Assembly: GCF_018398425.1 (NCBI RefSeq) | Contig: NZ_JADPMV010000001.1 | Span: forward strand, 1,426,001-1,490,000 | Direction of reading: 5' to 3' | DNA from: Pseudomonas lalucatii | GTDB lineage: Bacteria; Pseudomonadota; Gammaproteobacteria; Pseudomonadales; Pseudomonadaceae | DNA: 64,000 nucleotides | Shown here: one piece after another, positions 53,408-61,205 of the stretch | How the letters are laid out: every line of letters begins with the position of its first letter | Numbering within the stretch: the first letter of the stretch is position 1 | Position numbers and translations under genes: made by a program | Notes under the pieces: model-generated | Databases searched by the model: none | What the model saw: only the letters and a program-made list of their open reading frames with translations | Told to the model about the DNA's origin: nothing

Positions 53408-54390
53408 AAAACGCCCTAAACCTCTGCATCTGCCCCCTGCTGCTGAGCCTGCTGGCCGGCTGCGCCAGCCATGAGCCACCGGTGATCGCGCTGGACGAAC
53501 CGGTAGAAGCGAAGCGTCTGCCAGAGCCGCCCAAGCCCATCGAGGTGGTGGCGGTGCCGCAGCCGCTGGCCTTGCCGGCGCAGCTCAAGCCGCTGCCAGA
53601 AACTCAACCCAGCAAGCCGGCCAAGGAGCCGGCCGATGAGCGCGTGCGGGTCTCGCGCGCCAACCGCGATGCCCGGGTCCCACCGAGCCGAGAGGGCTAT
53701 ATCAACGCCATCCAGGTCTGGCCCTACTCCGACGGTGCGCTGTACCAGGTCTACACCAGCCCCGGTCGGGTCACGGCGATCAACCTGCAGGCCGGCGAAG
53801 AGCTGGTCACCGTGGCAGCGGGCGATACCGTGCGCTGGATCGTCGGCGACACCTCCAGCGGCAGCGGCGAAGAACTGCGGGTCAGCGTGCTGATCAAGCC
53901 GACCCGAACCGACCTCAAGACCAATCTGGTGATCACCACCACGCGGCGCACCTACCTGATCGAACTGAGCTCCACCGAGCACGCCTGGATGGCCTCGGTG
54001 TCCTGGGACTACCCCAAGGACCGCATGCTCGCACTGCAGCGTCGTGCCAGTGCCGCGCAAGTGGCGGCACCTGTGGGCGCCGGCCTGGCGCTGGAGCAGC
54101 TGCGCTTTCGCTATGCGATCAGCGGCGGCAACCCGCCCTGGAAGCCACTGCGCGCCTTCGACGACGGGCGCAAGGTGTATATCCAATTCCCCGCCGGCAT
54201 TGCCCAGGGCGAGTTGCCGCCGCTATTCGTGATCGGCCCGGAAGGTGACGGGCAACTGGTGAACTACCGCTTCCGCTCGCCCTACTACATCGTCGACCGC
54301 CTGTTCGGCGCGGCCGAGTTGCGCCTGGGCGCCGACGAGGGCGACCTGGTGCGGATCGAGCGCACCGATGGCGTGGCACGGAGGCCCTGA
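53404..54390 (+). CDS. trbG: TrbG (VirB9)
   Basis: 328 residues with a lipoprotein signal (LLSLLAGC), a proline-rich linker and a VirB9/CagX domain (INAIQVWPYSDGALYQVYTS, then PTRTDLKTNLVITTTRRTYL and YAISGGNPPWKP). Outer-membrane core component. The lipoprotein signal means it may also fill the TrbH role. Confidence 0.93.
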   Translation: MKNALNLCICPLLLSLLAGCASHEPPVIALDEPVEAKRLPEPPKPIEVVAVPQPLALPAQLKPLPETQPSKPAKEPADERVRVSRANRDARVPPSREGYINAIQVWPYSDGALYQVYTSPGRVTAINLQAGEELVTVAAGDTVRWIVGDTSSGSGEELRVSVLIKPTRTDLKTNLVITTTRRTYLIELSSTEHAWMASVSWDYPKDRMLALQRRASAAQVAAPVGAGLALEQLRFRYAISGGNPPWKPLRAFDDGRKVYIQFPAGIAQGELPPLFVIGPEGDGQLVNYRFRSPYYIVDRLFGAAELRLGADEGDLVRIERTDGVARRP

Positions 54391-54392
54391 AC

Positions 54393-55667
54393 ATGACGGC
54401 CAAGGACGACAACCAAACCGCGGCGCCGACGCCGCTGCCCAAGGAGGCACCGGAGTCGCTGGAGCTGCGTGCGCAACCGCGCCCGGTCACCCGCCTCAAT
54501 CCACGCATGCTGGCGGTACTGGTCGGAGGGCTGGCCAGCGCGGTGCTCGGCGCCATGCTGTGGTCGCTGCAGCCCCAACCGCGCCGCGATGGCGCAGAGC
54601 AGACCGAGCTGTACAACGTCGAGCGCATCGCCCGCTCCGAGGGCCTGGAGCAGTTGCCCGCCGACTACTCACAACTGCCTCCCCCCGCCGCACCCGAGGT
54701 GCCGCAACTGGGGCCACCGCTGCCTGGCGACCTGGGTGGCGCCATTCTCAGGGCCGAGCAGCAGGCACAGGGCTATGGCTACGGCAAAGCCGGTCCCGAC
54801 CCGGCCGAGGCCGAACGCCTGGCCAGGCTCAAGGAAGCCGAGGAAGCAGCGCTGTCTTCGGTGTTTTTCCAGACCGGCAGCGCGAGGAAATCGAACGTCG
54901 CACCCACTGGGGGCGCCCAACTCGATCCCGCGATCCTGGGCGCAGCGTCGTCAGCCACGGTATCCGGAGTATCTGGAACACCAGCCCAGCAGGAGCAGAA
55001 CGGGGCGTTTCTCAGTAAATCCGTAAATGCACCAACTCGTAATTCCGGATTGCTGCAGATGCCCGACTCGCCCTACCAGGTGATGGCCGGTACGGTCATC
55101 GCGGCGGCCCTGGTCACCGGGATCAAGTCGGACCTGCCGGGTGATGTGATCGCCACCGTGACCGAGCCGGTCTACGACAGCGCCACCGGCCAGCATGTGC
55201 TGATTCCCCAGGGCTCACGCCTGCTCGGCCGCTACAACAGCCAGGTGAGCTACGGGCAGAGTCGCGTGCAGGTGGTGTGGCAGCGGGTGATCCTGCCGGA
55301 CACCTCGTCCTTCCAGCTCGACAACCTGGTCGGCAGCGACGCCGCCGGCTATGCCGGCCTGGAGGATGGCGTCGACTGGCACTGGGACCGGATCGTCGCC
55401 GGCGCAGCCATGACCAGCCTGCTGGGCATCGGTGCCGAGTTAGCGGCGCCTGAAAGTCGCACCGACGGCGACCGCATCATTATCGCCGGACGCGACAGCC
55501 TGCAGGACACGGTGAACCAGGTCGGCCAGGAGGTCACCCGCCGCAATCTCGATATCCAACCCACGCTGACCCAGCGCCCCGGCTTGCCCCTGCGCGTGAT
55601 CGTCAATCGCGACCTGGTGCTGCGCCCCTACCAGTCCTTCTCCACTCAACAGAGGAACCCGCAATGA
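54393..55667 (+). CDS. trbI: TrbI (VirB10)
   Basis: 424 residues: single membrane segment near residue 40-60, proline-rich periplasmic region, and the C-terminal VirB10 barrel (YQVMAGTVIAAALVTGIKSD, then GQHVLIPQGSRLLGRYNSQ). It links inner and outer membranes. Overlaps the next gene by 4 bases. Confidence 0.94.
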   Translation: MTAKDDNQTAAPTPLPKEAPESLELRAQPRPVTRLNPRMLAVLVGGLASAVLGAMLWSLQPQPRRDGAEQTELYNVERIARSEGLEQLPADYSQLPPPAAPEVPQLGPPLPGDLGGAILRAEQQAQGYGYGKAGPDPAEAERLARLKEAEEAALSSVFFQTGSARKSNVAPTGGAQLDPAILGAASSATVSGVSGTPAQQEQNGAFLSKSVNAPTRNSGLLQMPDSPYQVMAGTVIAAALVTGIKSDLPGDVIATVTEPVYDSATGQHVLIPQGSRLLGRYNSQVSYGQSRVQVVWQRVILPDTSSFQLDNLVGSDAAGYAGLEDGVDWHWDRIVAGAAMTSLLGIGAELAAPESRTDGDRIIIAGRDSLQDTVNQVGQEVTRRNLDIQPTLTQRPGLPLRVIVNRDLVLRPYQSFSTQQRNPQ

Positions 55668-55891
55668 GCACGCCCAAGCTGCGCCTCGGCCCGCTGCCGA
55701 AAACCGAGAGCCTGAAGCTGACCTTCACCTGCCCCGCCAGCCTGAAGGCCGACCTCGAGCGCTACGCCTCGCTGCACTCGCAAGCCTATGGCGAAGAGGT
55801 CGATGCCCTGACGCTCATTCCGCACATGCTGGAGGCGTTCATGGCGAGGGATCGGGTGTTCAGGAGAGCCAACACGGAGTCCACTTCTTGA
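55664..55891 (+). CDS. DUF2274-type small protein at end of trb operon
   Basis: 75 residues (LKLTFTCPASLKADLERYAS, then DALTLIPHMLEAFMARDR). The pattern is like a ribbon-helix-helix-related conjugation protein; the family is regularly found after trbI in Tn4371-type modules. Function unknown. Confidence 0.78.
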   Translation: MSTPKLRLGPLPKTESLKLTFTCPASLKADLERYASLHSQAYGEEVDALTLIPHMLEAFMARDRVFRRANTESTS

Positions 55892-55966
55892 AGTTGAACG
55901 CTTTGTCGCAAGCCAGCCATTGCGATCAAATATGGAAATCGCTACTTGATCAGCCCCAAATAAATC

Positions 55967-56064
55967 GGCACTAAAGTGCTCTTTAGACCTGGTAATGGAG
56001 TGATTTAAGGCATTTTATTGCCTTTATTCGCGACAACCAGTAGCCTTAACGGCATTAAAGTGCC
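55967..56064. promoter_or_regulatory. Three evenly spaced operator palindromes upstream of hipA
   Basis: GGCACTAAAGTGCT (55967-55980), GGCATTTTATTGCC (56009-56022) and GGCATTAAAGTGCC (56051-56064). All three fit one 14-bp palindromic pattern and start exactly 42 bp apart, four DNA turns, so they lie on one helix face. The last ends 9 bp before the hipA start, and GGAG (56065-56068) overlaps its edge. Probable binding sites for the HipB-like protein encoded at 57400, giving autoregulation. Confidence 0.78.
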
Positions 56065-56073
56065 GGAGTCCAT

Positions 56074-57399
56074 ATGCACTCTCTCACCCTGCAACTGTAC
56101 AGTGGTCATGCCTGGCACGACGCCATGCACCTCAACTTCGAGCAGCCCGAGGTGGGTCTGGCAGGTGCGTGTTCTTTTGGCTATGAGCAGACATATCTGC
56201 TTGAGACGCTGGAGCACATGGGCAGCCGCCTTGAGCATGCAGTTAGCGCCACAGTGCCATTGGGCTGGGACTCCTATCGGGGCACCCCGGCTCCCGCATT
56301 CCTTCACGACATATTGCCCGCAGGGGCGGCACGCCGCTTCCTACTCCAGCGTCTGGGCGAACAGAAACCCGAGAATCTGGAACTGGATCTATTCCTGCTG
56401 AGTCGGTGCGCTCCGGCGCCGGTGGGCAACCTGCGCATCAAGGAGGCGGCATTAGCACTTCAAGGAAATCCGCTGCTGGGTTTCTCTCGCGAAGATGTAA
56501 TCAACCGCGATTCGCGCTTTCTGGAATACGCCTACGAGCAGGGTGCGGCTATCGGTGGCGCCACAGGCGCGGGTGGCGAAGCGCCCAAACTGTTACTGAC
56601 TGAAGACAGAGAAGGTGCCCTGCATCCGGATGCGGCTCTGCCGGATGCCTATGCGACCTGTCACTGGTTCGTGAAGTTCGCGCGTAACCAGGCTAGGCAG
56701 ACCGACCAAGACATACTGCGTAGCGAGTTCTGCTTCTACAGGGCCGTCCAGCGGCTTGGCCTGGATACCGTACCTGCCGAAGGTCTGGCTCTAGAGGAAG
56801 GCCGCAAGCCTAGCCTGTGGATGCGTCGTTTTGACCGTCGTCTCAGTGCCGCTGGTGTAGAGCGCAGCGCCATGGAGTCCCTGTACTCGCTGGCAGGAGT
56901 AACCGTGCCGGGCAGTTACCTACTGCATACCGACGCCCTGAAGCACCTGGTCAGGCTGTGGCAGCAGACGGGGCAAGGCACGCAAGTTGGTGACATGATC
57001 TTTGAGTATCTGCAGCGCGACTTACTCAACCAAATCCTTGGCAATTCGGACAACCATGGCCGCAATACTTCAATATTGCGAAACAGCACTGGCCTGAAAC
57101 TCGCCCCCATCTACGACCTTGCCCCCATGGTGATGGATGATGAAGGCATCACTCGCACTACAAAATGGCCTCAACCTATAGAGATTGCCGGCGTGGTTAA
57201 CTGGCGCCAAGCCTGTGCCGCACTGGCGCAATGGACCGACGCAGATGTTCTATATGAAAGGCTCAGAGGCGCAGCGCACAACTTCCTCGCCCTTCCCGAC
57301 CTACTGAACGATCAGGGGCTGCCAAACTCCACCATGAATCATCCACGTATTGCGCTGCGAAACCTCCAGCAACGACTCAGCCGATGGGGGCTTGTCTAA
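56074..57399 (+). CDS. hipA: HipA-family serine/threonine kinase toxin
   Basis: 441 residues, the full HipA length. An N-terminal HipA_N-like region is followed by the kinase core with GGEAPKLLLTED, the catalytic-loop motif LGNSDNHGRNTSI (Asp near residue 327) and the metal-binding LAPIYDLAPM. Phosphorylates a target such as a tRNA synthetase to arrest growth. It precedes the antitoxin gene, the reverse of the E. coli hipBA order. Confidence 0.88.
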   Translation: MHSLTLQLYSGHAWHDAMHLNFEQPEVGLAGACSFGYEQTYLLETLEHMGSRLEHAVSATVPLGWDSYRGTPAPAFLHDILPAGAARRFLLQRLGEQKPENLELDLFLLSRCAPAPVGNLRIKEAALALQGNPLLGFSREDVINRDSRFLEYAYEQGAAIGGATGAGGEAPKLLLTEDREGALHPDAALPDAYATCHWFVKFARNQARQTDQDILRSEFCFYRAVQRLGLDTVPAEGLALEEGRKPSLWMRRFDRRLSAAGVERSAMESLYSLAGVTVPGSYLLHTDALKHLVRLWQQTGQGTQVGDMIFEYLQRDLLNQILGNSDNHGRNTSILRNSTGLKLAPIYDLAPMVMDDEGITRTTKWPQPIEIAGVVNWRQACAALAQWTDADVLYERLRGAAHNFLALPDLLNDQGLPNSTMNHPRIALRNLQQRLSRWGLV

Positions 57400-57669
57400 A
57401 TGGACATCATCGAGCGCAACCGTATTCTGAGCGAAATACAGACCCAACTGGCGTCGGGCGAGTTGAGCATCGGCCAGGCTGTGCGCAAGTTGCGGAAGGA
57501 AATCACCGGATTGCAGCAGGCCCGTTTCGCGCAGATGTGCAAACTTTCCCTGCGTGCCCTTCGTCAGTTGGAGCATGACGAGTCAAATCCAACCGTGCAG
57601 ACCCTGAATAGCGTGTTCAATCCATTTGGGATGCAAGTTGGCATTGTGCCGAAGACGCGATCTCAATAG
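57400..57669 (+). CDS. hipB: HipB-like helix-turn-helix antitoxin
   Basis: 89-residue XRE-type regulator: helix-turn-helix in QARFAQMCKLSLRALRQLEH and NPTVQTLNSVFNPFGMQVGI, the HipB C-terminal pattern. It begins directly after the hipA stop (0-bp gap), so the pair is co-transcribed. Expected to neutralise HipA and bind the three palindromes upstream. Confidence 0.85.
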   Translation: MDIIERNRILSEIQTQLASGELSIGQAVRKLRKEITGLQQARFAQMCKLSLRALRQLEHDESNPTVQTLNSVFNPFGMQVGIVPKTRSQ

Positions 57670-57819
57670 AGGCAGCCTGCCCCTCCTCAAGGGTGATATT
57701 TCTGCCCACCGCTACGATCTTGAAAACCGGCGGCAACCCTCACCTTTATCGTCTGCAACAGTCGTGGAATCGAGTTATAGTTGATACTCAAATCAGCCAT
57801 ATAAAAGGAAGCACATAAA

Positions 57820-58179
57820 ATGTCGAAGCTTGCCGAATTTCGCGCCCTTGAACAGCAACTGGCCGCTCAACTGGCAGAGCTGGAAGCTCTCAAGAAAGAC
57901 GGTGGCCTGAAGAAGGAAATGGAATTCGAGGAAAAACTCCGCACCCTGATGTCGAAGTACGACAAAGGCCTGCGCGACATCATTGCTATCCTCGATCCGC
58001 AAACCAATATCGGCAAGCTCAGCAAACAGGACTCCGGCGTACGCCGTCCTCGCCAAGTTAAACGCTACAAGCATCCTAAGACCGGCGAGATTGTTGAAAC
58101 CAAAGGCGGCAACCACAAAGTCTTGAAAGCTTGGAAAGAAGAGTTCGGCGCTGACGTCGTCGAAAGCTGGCTGCAATAA
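57820..58179 (+). CDS. mvaT: MvaT-family H-NS-like nucleoid protein
   Basis: 119 residues: N-terminal coiled-coil oligomerisation region (KLAEFRALEQQLAAQLAELE and on to ~60) and C-terminal AT-rich-DNA-binding domain (RRPRQVKRYKHPKTGEIVET, KGGNHKVLKAWK). Element-borne MvaT proteins (for example Pmr of pCAR1) silence AT-rich horizontally acquired genes. Here it could damp host cost of the trb and iac blocks. Own RBS AAAGGAAG. Confidence 0.9.
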   Translation: MSKLAEFRALEQQLAAQLAELEALKKDGGLKKEMEFEEKLRTLMSKYDKGLRDIIAILDPQTNIGKLSKQDSGVRRPRQVKRYKHPKTGEIVETKGGNHKVLKAWKEEFGADVVESWLQ

Positions 58180-58196
58180 CGATTTACCGAACCGTT

Positions 58197-58219
58197 GGCG
58201 CCGTTTCATCAACGGCGCC
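58197..58219 (+). terminator. Hairpin after mvaT
   Basis: GGCGCCGTT-tcatc-AACGGCGCC, a 9-bp perfect stem with a 5-base loop, 18 bp after the stop. No T-run follows. Confidence 0.5.
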
Positions 58220-58375
58220 GACGCCGTCCAAGGCGTCACCCGCTCCCCCGCGCCCATCTACGACTTAGCCTGTTTGCCATCAGACCTAGCGCCAATAGGC
58301 TGACCCCATTGGAATAGCGCTAAGGCATGGAAAAATGAAAGACACAATCAACACTTGGCCGGCAGAGGAGGACGT

Positions 58376-58570
58376 ATGAACAAGCCACTCGACCGCCTCA
58401 TCAAGATCGAGGAAGTACTAGAGCAAGTAGGGTGCGGCCGCTCCAAGCTCTATGACATGATCCAGCTAGAGGAATTTCCGGCACCGGTGAAGCTTGGCCG
58501 ATACTCCCGCTGGTCACAGATCGAAGTACAAGGCTGGATTGAGCAGATGAAGCAAAGTAGGGCGGCCTGA
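58376..58570 (+). CDS. AlpA-family excisionase/regulator, copy 2
   Basis: 64 residues, identical to copy 1 at 35792-35986. Here the promoter side is intact, with a strong GAGGAGG (58365-58371) 4 bases before the ATG. Convergent with the integrase fragment that follows. Likely to control excision or transfer functions of the original element. Confidence 0.88.
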   Translation: MNKPLDRLIKIEEVLEQVGCGRSKLYDMIQLEEFPAPVKLGRYSRWSQIEVQGWIEQMKQSRAA

Positions 58571-58581
58571 GCCGCCCTACT

Positions 58582-58980
58582 TCAGTTACCAGCAGCCAGG
58601 ACGAAGTCCTGCCACCATTGCATCAGCTCTCGTCTCTCCTGCAGATATTCAGCGTGGTTGTATGCTGCCTTCGTCTTGTTTCCCTCGGCATGCGATAGCT
58701 GCATTTCAATCACCTCAGCCCTGAAAAGCCCAGATTCATATAGGTGTGTTGAGGCCGTCGCCCGGAAGTCGTGGCATGAAAACCCTTTCATCCCGAGCCG
58801 CTCCAGCGCTCGGTTAAACGTCGACCCATCGACTGGTTTGTCAGGGTGCCTCAGCCCTGGGAACATCAGATCACCACCTCCTGTGATGCCCTTCAGCTCT
58901 CGCAGCAATTCAACTTCGGAAGGTGACTTGGCTGGACGCTTACGCAAAGGTAGCAATTTCCACTTCTGGGTCGAGCGCAT
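58582..58980 (-). pseudogene. Tyrosine integrase, copy 2, N-terminally truncated
   Basis: The C-terminal third of the P4-type integrase, with the catalytic residues missing from copy 1: FSCHDFRATAST (H-x-x-R), QLSHAEGN and the tyrosine of KAAYNHAEYLQERRE. Homology with copy 1 stops at 58914 (VELLRELKG). Upstream, the frame runs through 29 bp of an IS66 end and then unrelated sequence. No core-binding domain, so not a working recombinase. Confidence 0.85.
58915..58943 (+). mobile_element. 29-bp IS66 terminal remnant
   Basis: Identical to the outer 29 bp of the tnpA-side end of the IS66 copies (compare 1825-1853). Its outer end is at 58943; the inner side is fused directly to integrase sequence at 58914. 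A third IS66 insertion therefore once stood here and was lost by an adjacent deletion. Confidence 0.85.
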
Positions 58981-59056
58981 CCAAGTCAGCCACGGAGACT
59001 GATTATCGGCTCAAGTCACAGCATTTCTGCGCTTGCGAGGCTGCTCCCTAACCTAC

Positions 59057-59758
59057 CTATTCAAAAAACGTAGTGAAATAACGATCTAGCTCGCCTTCGT
59101 ATTGATCCAGTGAATAGAGGGTGTCGGCAGCCAACAAATCGAGCAGGATCATCCCGTTTGGCCCTGAATCCTCGACCATCGTAGCGCGCAAGCGGTTGGT
59201 CATGCCCAGGTTGACCAGGCGCAAGTTGCGATACGCCTCGCGTAGCCCACCCATTGACCAGTCCGCACTCAAACCTCGCTGCCCTCGCAGGTACTGGCCG
59301 AGCAAGTAGGTGCCGAACACGCGGTAGAGAGTTTCGTCGCTCCCACTGAAAGGCAAATGAAACCACGCCATGGCTTTCAGCAGGCGCATATGCGGACAAT
59401 CCGAGGTCGCGCCGATAGCCCCGACCAAAGAGCCCAAGCCACGCTGCATAGATGTGCTCTGGCGAGTCTCCCGTCCGCGTGAGCGTACCTCGACCTCGAC
59501 CTGCTCGTACGAAGGCGATTGTGCCAACATCTCGACCGGCGCCACCAGCAATGCCGCGTAAGGGCAGTTCGGGGTCGACTCTGGGCTCAGCGGACAGTGC
59601 ATGCATTGATGAAAATCCAGTCGAGTCCACAATGGCAGCGGCGACGGCCCACGATCTTCCTCTTGAGGCTGCAGTTCCACATTGTGCCGCCACTTGCGAC
59701 CGTCCTGAAAACGGAACTGGTAGCGGATGACCGAGTCATCCACATCCTCTAGAGCCAT
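59057..59758 (-). CDS. Conserved-looking protein of unknown function
   Basis: 233 residues. The N-terminal part (RYQFRFQDGRKWRHNVELQP) is followed by cysteines in QCMHCPLSPESTPNCPYAAL, which could bind a metal, and a helical C-terminal half. It is divergent from the histidine kinase 160 bp away, so it may belong to the same signalling system. Family not recognised with certainty. Confidence 0.62.
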   Translation of the reverse strand: MALEDVDDSVIRYQFRFQDGRKWRHNVELQPQEEDRGPSPLPLWTRLDFHQCMHCPLSPESTPNCPYAALLVAPVEMLAQSPSYEQVEVEVRSRGRETRQSTSMQRGLGSLVGAIGATSDCPHMRLLKAMAWFHLPFSGSDETLYRVFGTYLLGQYLRGQRGLSADWSMGGLREAYRNLRLVNLGMTNRLRATMVEDSGPNGMILLDLLAADTLYSLDQYEGELDRYFTTFFE

Positions 59759-59918
59759 GGTCTAACCTGAGTTTGAGGAATGGTAAAAAAGCTATGGTAG
59801 CATTCAATTCATGACGTCATAATCAAGGCGCCATTAAAATGTCAATCGAGCACTCCAATCCTTGAGACAGACTTCACACCCCCTACCCCCCTCTCCGCTA
59901 CCCGCCAAGGAGCCGGCG

Positions 59919-61205
59919 ATGGATTGCAGCAGTAACAGCTGGTCCGCTGCTCTAGTAGATCAGATTGGAGTTGGGGTGATCATCCTTAACATGGGATTAC
60001 GCATCCAATACTGGAACCCCTTTATCAGCCACTGCAGTGGCAAGCCTCTCGAGCAAGCTCGCCATCAACTGCTGACCGATATTTTCCCAGAGGCGGATAC
60101 CCCTCGTTTCAGCCAGATGGTGGTGCAGGCACGAGATCATGGCCAGCACGTATACACCCAGTGGCGCGATAACCCCTACCTGATCCAACTGCCCTATAAA
60201 CCATCGAGAGAGTCGGCAGATTTAATGCTGCAAAGCACCCTTCTGCTTCCTTTCCTGGATGCAAAAGGTGAGCAGTGCCTGGCACTGCTGCTGTATGACA
60301 CCACCGAACTGGCGCGCTCAAATGAACAGTTGGATGCAGCCCTAAACGCACTCAGCGGCAAGCAAACCGAACAGGACCAGCTGATCAAGAAGCTGGAAAA
60401 AGCCAACGCCCTGCTCCTGCAATCGGAGAAGCTCGCGGCCATTGGTCAACTTGCCGCCGGCGTCGCTCATGAGATCAACAACCCCATCGGCTACGTGTTC
60501 TCCAACCTCAAGACTCTCGCCAGCTATGTTCATGACCTGCTGCGCATCAGCGACGCAGTCGACAGTGCGGCGGATCTGGACGAACTTCGGCAGCTCAAGC
60601 GCAGCCTGGAGTACGACTACATCCGCGGCGATGTCGAAGCCCTGATTGGCGAATCCGAGGATGGCATCGAACGGGTCAAGAAGATCATCACCGCCCTCAA
60701 GGATTTCTCCCACGTTGAGGAAGATGCGTTCCGTTTCGCCGAGCTTCACCCTGGCTTAGAGACCACTCTCAACATGGTGAACAACGAGCTGAAGTACAAG
60801 GCTGAAATCATCAAGGAATATGGCCAGTTACCCGCAGTGGAATGCATTCCCTCGCAGATCAATCAGGTGCTGATGAACTTGCTGATCAATGCCGCCCACG
60901 CCATCGAACAGTTCGGCCGCATCACCCTTCGTAGTGGCCACCAAGACGACTGGGTCTGGCTGGAAGTGGAGGACAACGGCGTGGGTATTGCGCCACATGT
61001 ACTCAATCGTATCTACGAGCCCTTCTTCACAACCAAGCCTGTTGGCAGAGGTACAGGGCTGGGCCTGTCGCTGTCGTATAACATCGTACAGAAGCACCAT
61101 GGCCGCATAGACGTCAGCAGCAAACCGGGCCAAGGCACGATTTTCCGCATCTGGCTGCCCATCCGCCAGCCTGGCACCGCGAGCGACGGCAGTGCCCTGA
61201 CATGA
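59919..61205 (+). CDS. PAS sensor histidine kinase
   Basis: 428 residues. An N-terminal PAS-like domain (VGVIILNMGLRIQYWNPF, residues ~15-130), a coiled linker, then HisKA with GVAHEINNPIGYVFSN (His near 187) and HATPase with NLLINAAHAI, DNGVGI and GRGTGLGLSL. No membrane segments, so cytoplasmic. ATG 59919 has AAGGAG upstream. Overlaps the first response regulator by 4 bases, so they should act together. Confidence 0.9.
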   Translation: MDCSSNSWSAALVDQIGVGVIILNMGLRIQYWNPFISHCSGKPLEQARHQLLTDIFPEADTPRFSQMVVQARDHGQHVYTQWRDNPYLIQLPYKPSRESADLMLQSTLLLPFLDAKGEQCLALLLYDTTELARSNEQLDAALNALSGKQTEQDQLIKKLEKANALLLQSEKLAAIGQLAAGVAHEINNPIGYVFSNLKTLASYVHDLLRISDAVDSAADLDELRQLKRSLEYDYIRGDVEALIGESEDGIERVKKIITALKDFSHVEEDAFRFAELHPGLETTLNMVNNELKYKAEIIKEYGQLPAVECIPSQINQVLMNLLINAAHAIEQFGRITLRSGHQDDWVWLEVEDNGVGIAPHVLNRIYEPFFTTKPVGRGTGLGLSLSYNIVQKHHGRIDVSSKPGQGTIFRIWLPIRQPGTASDGSALT

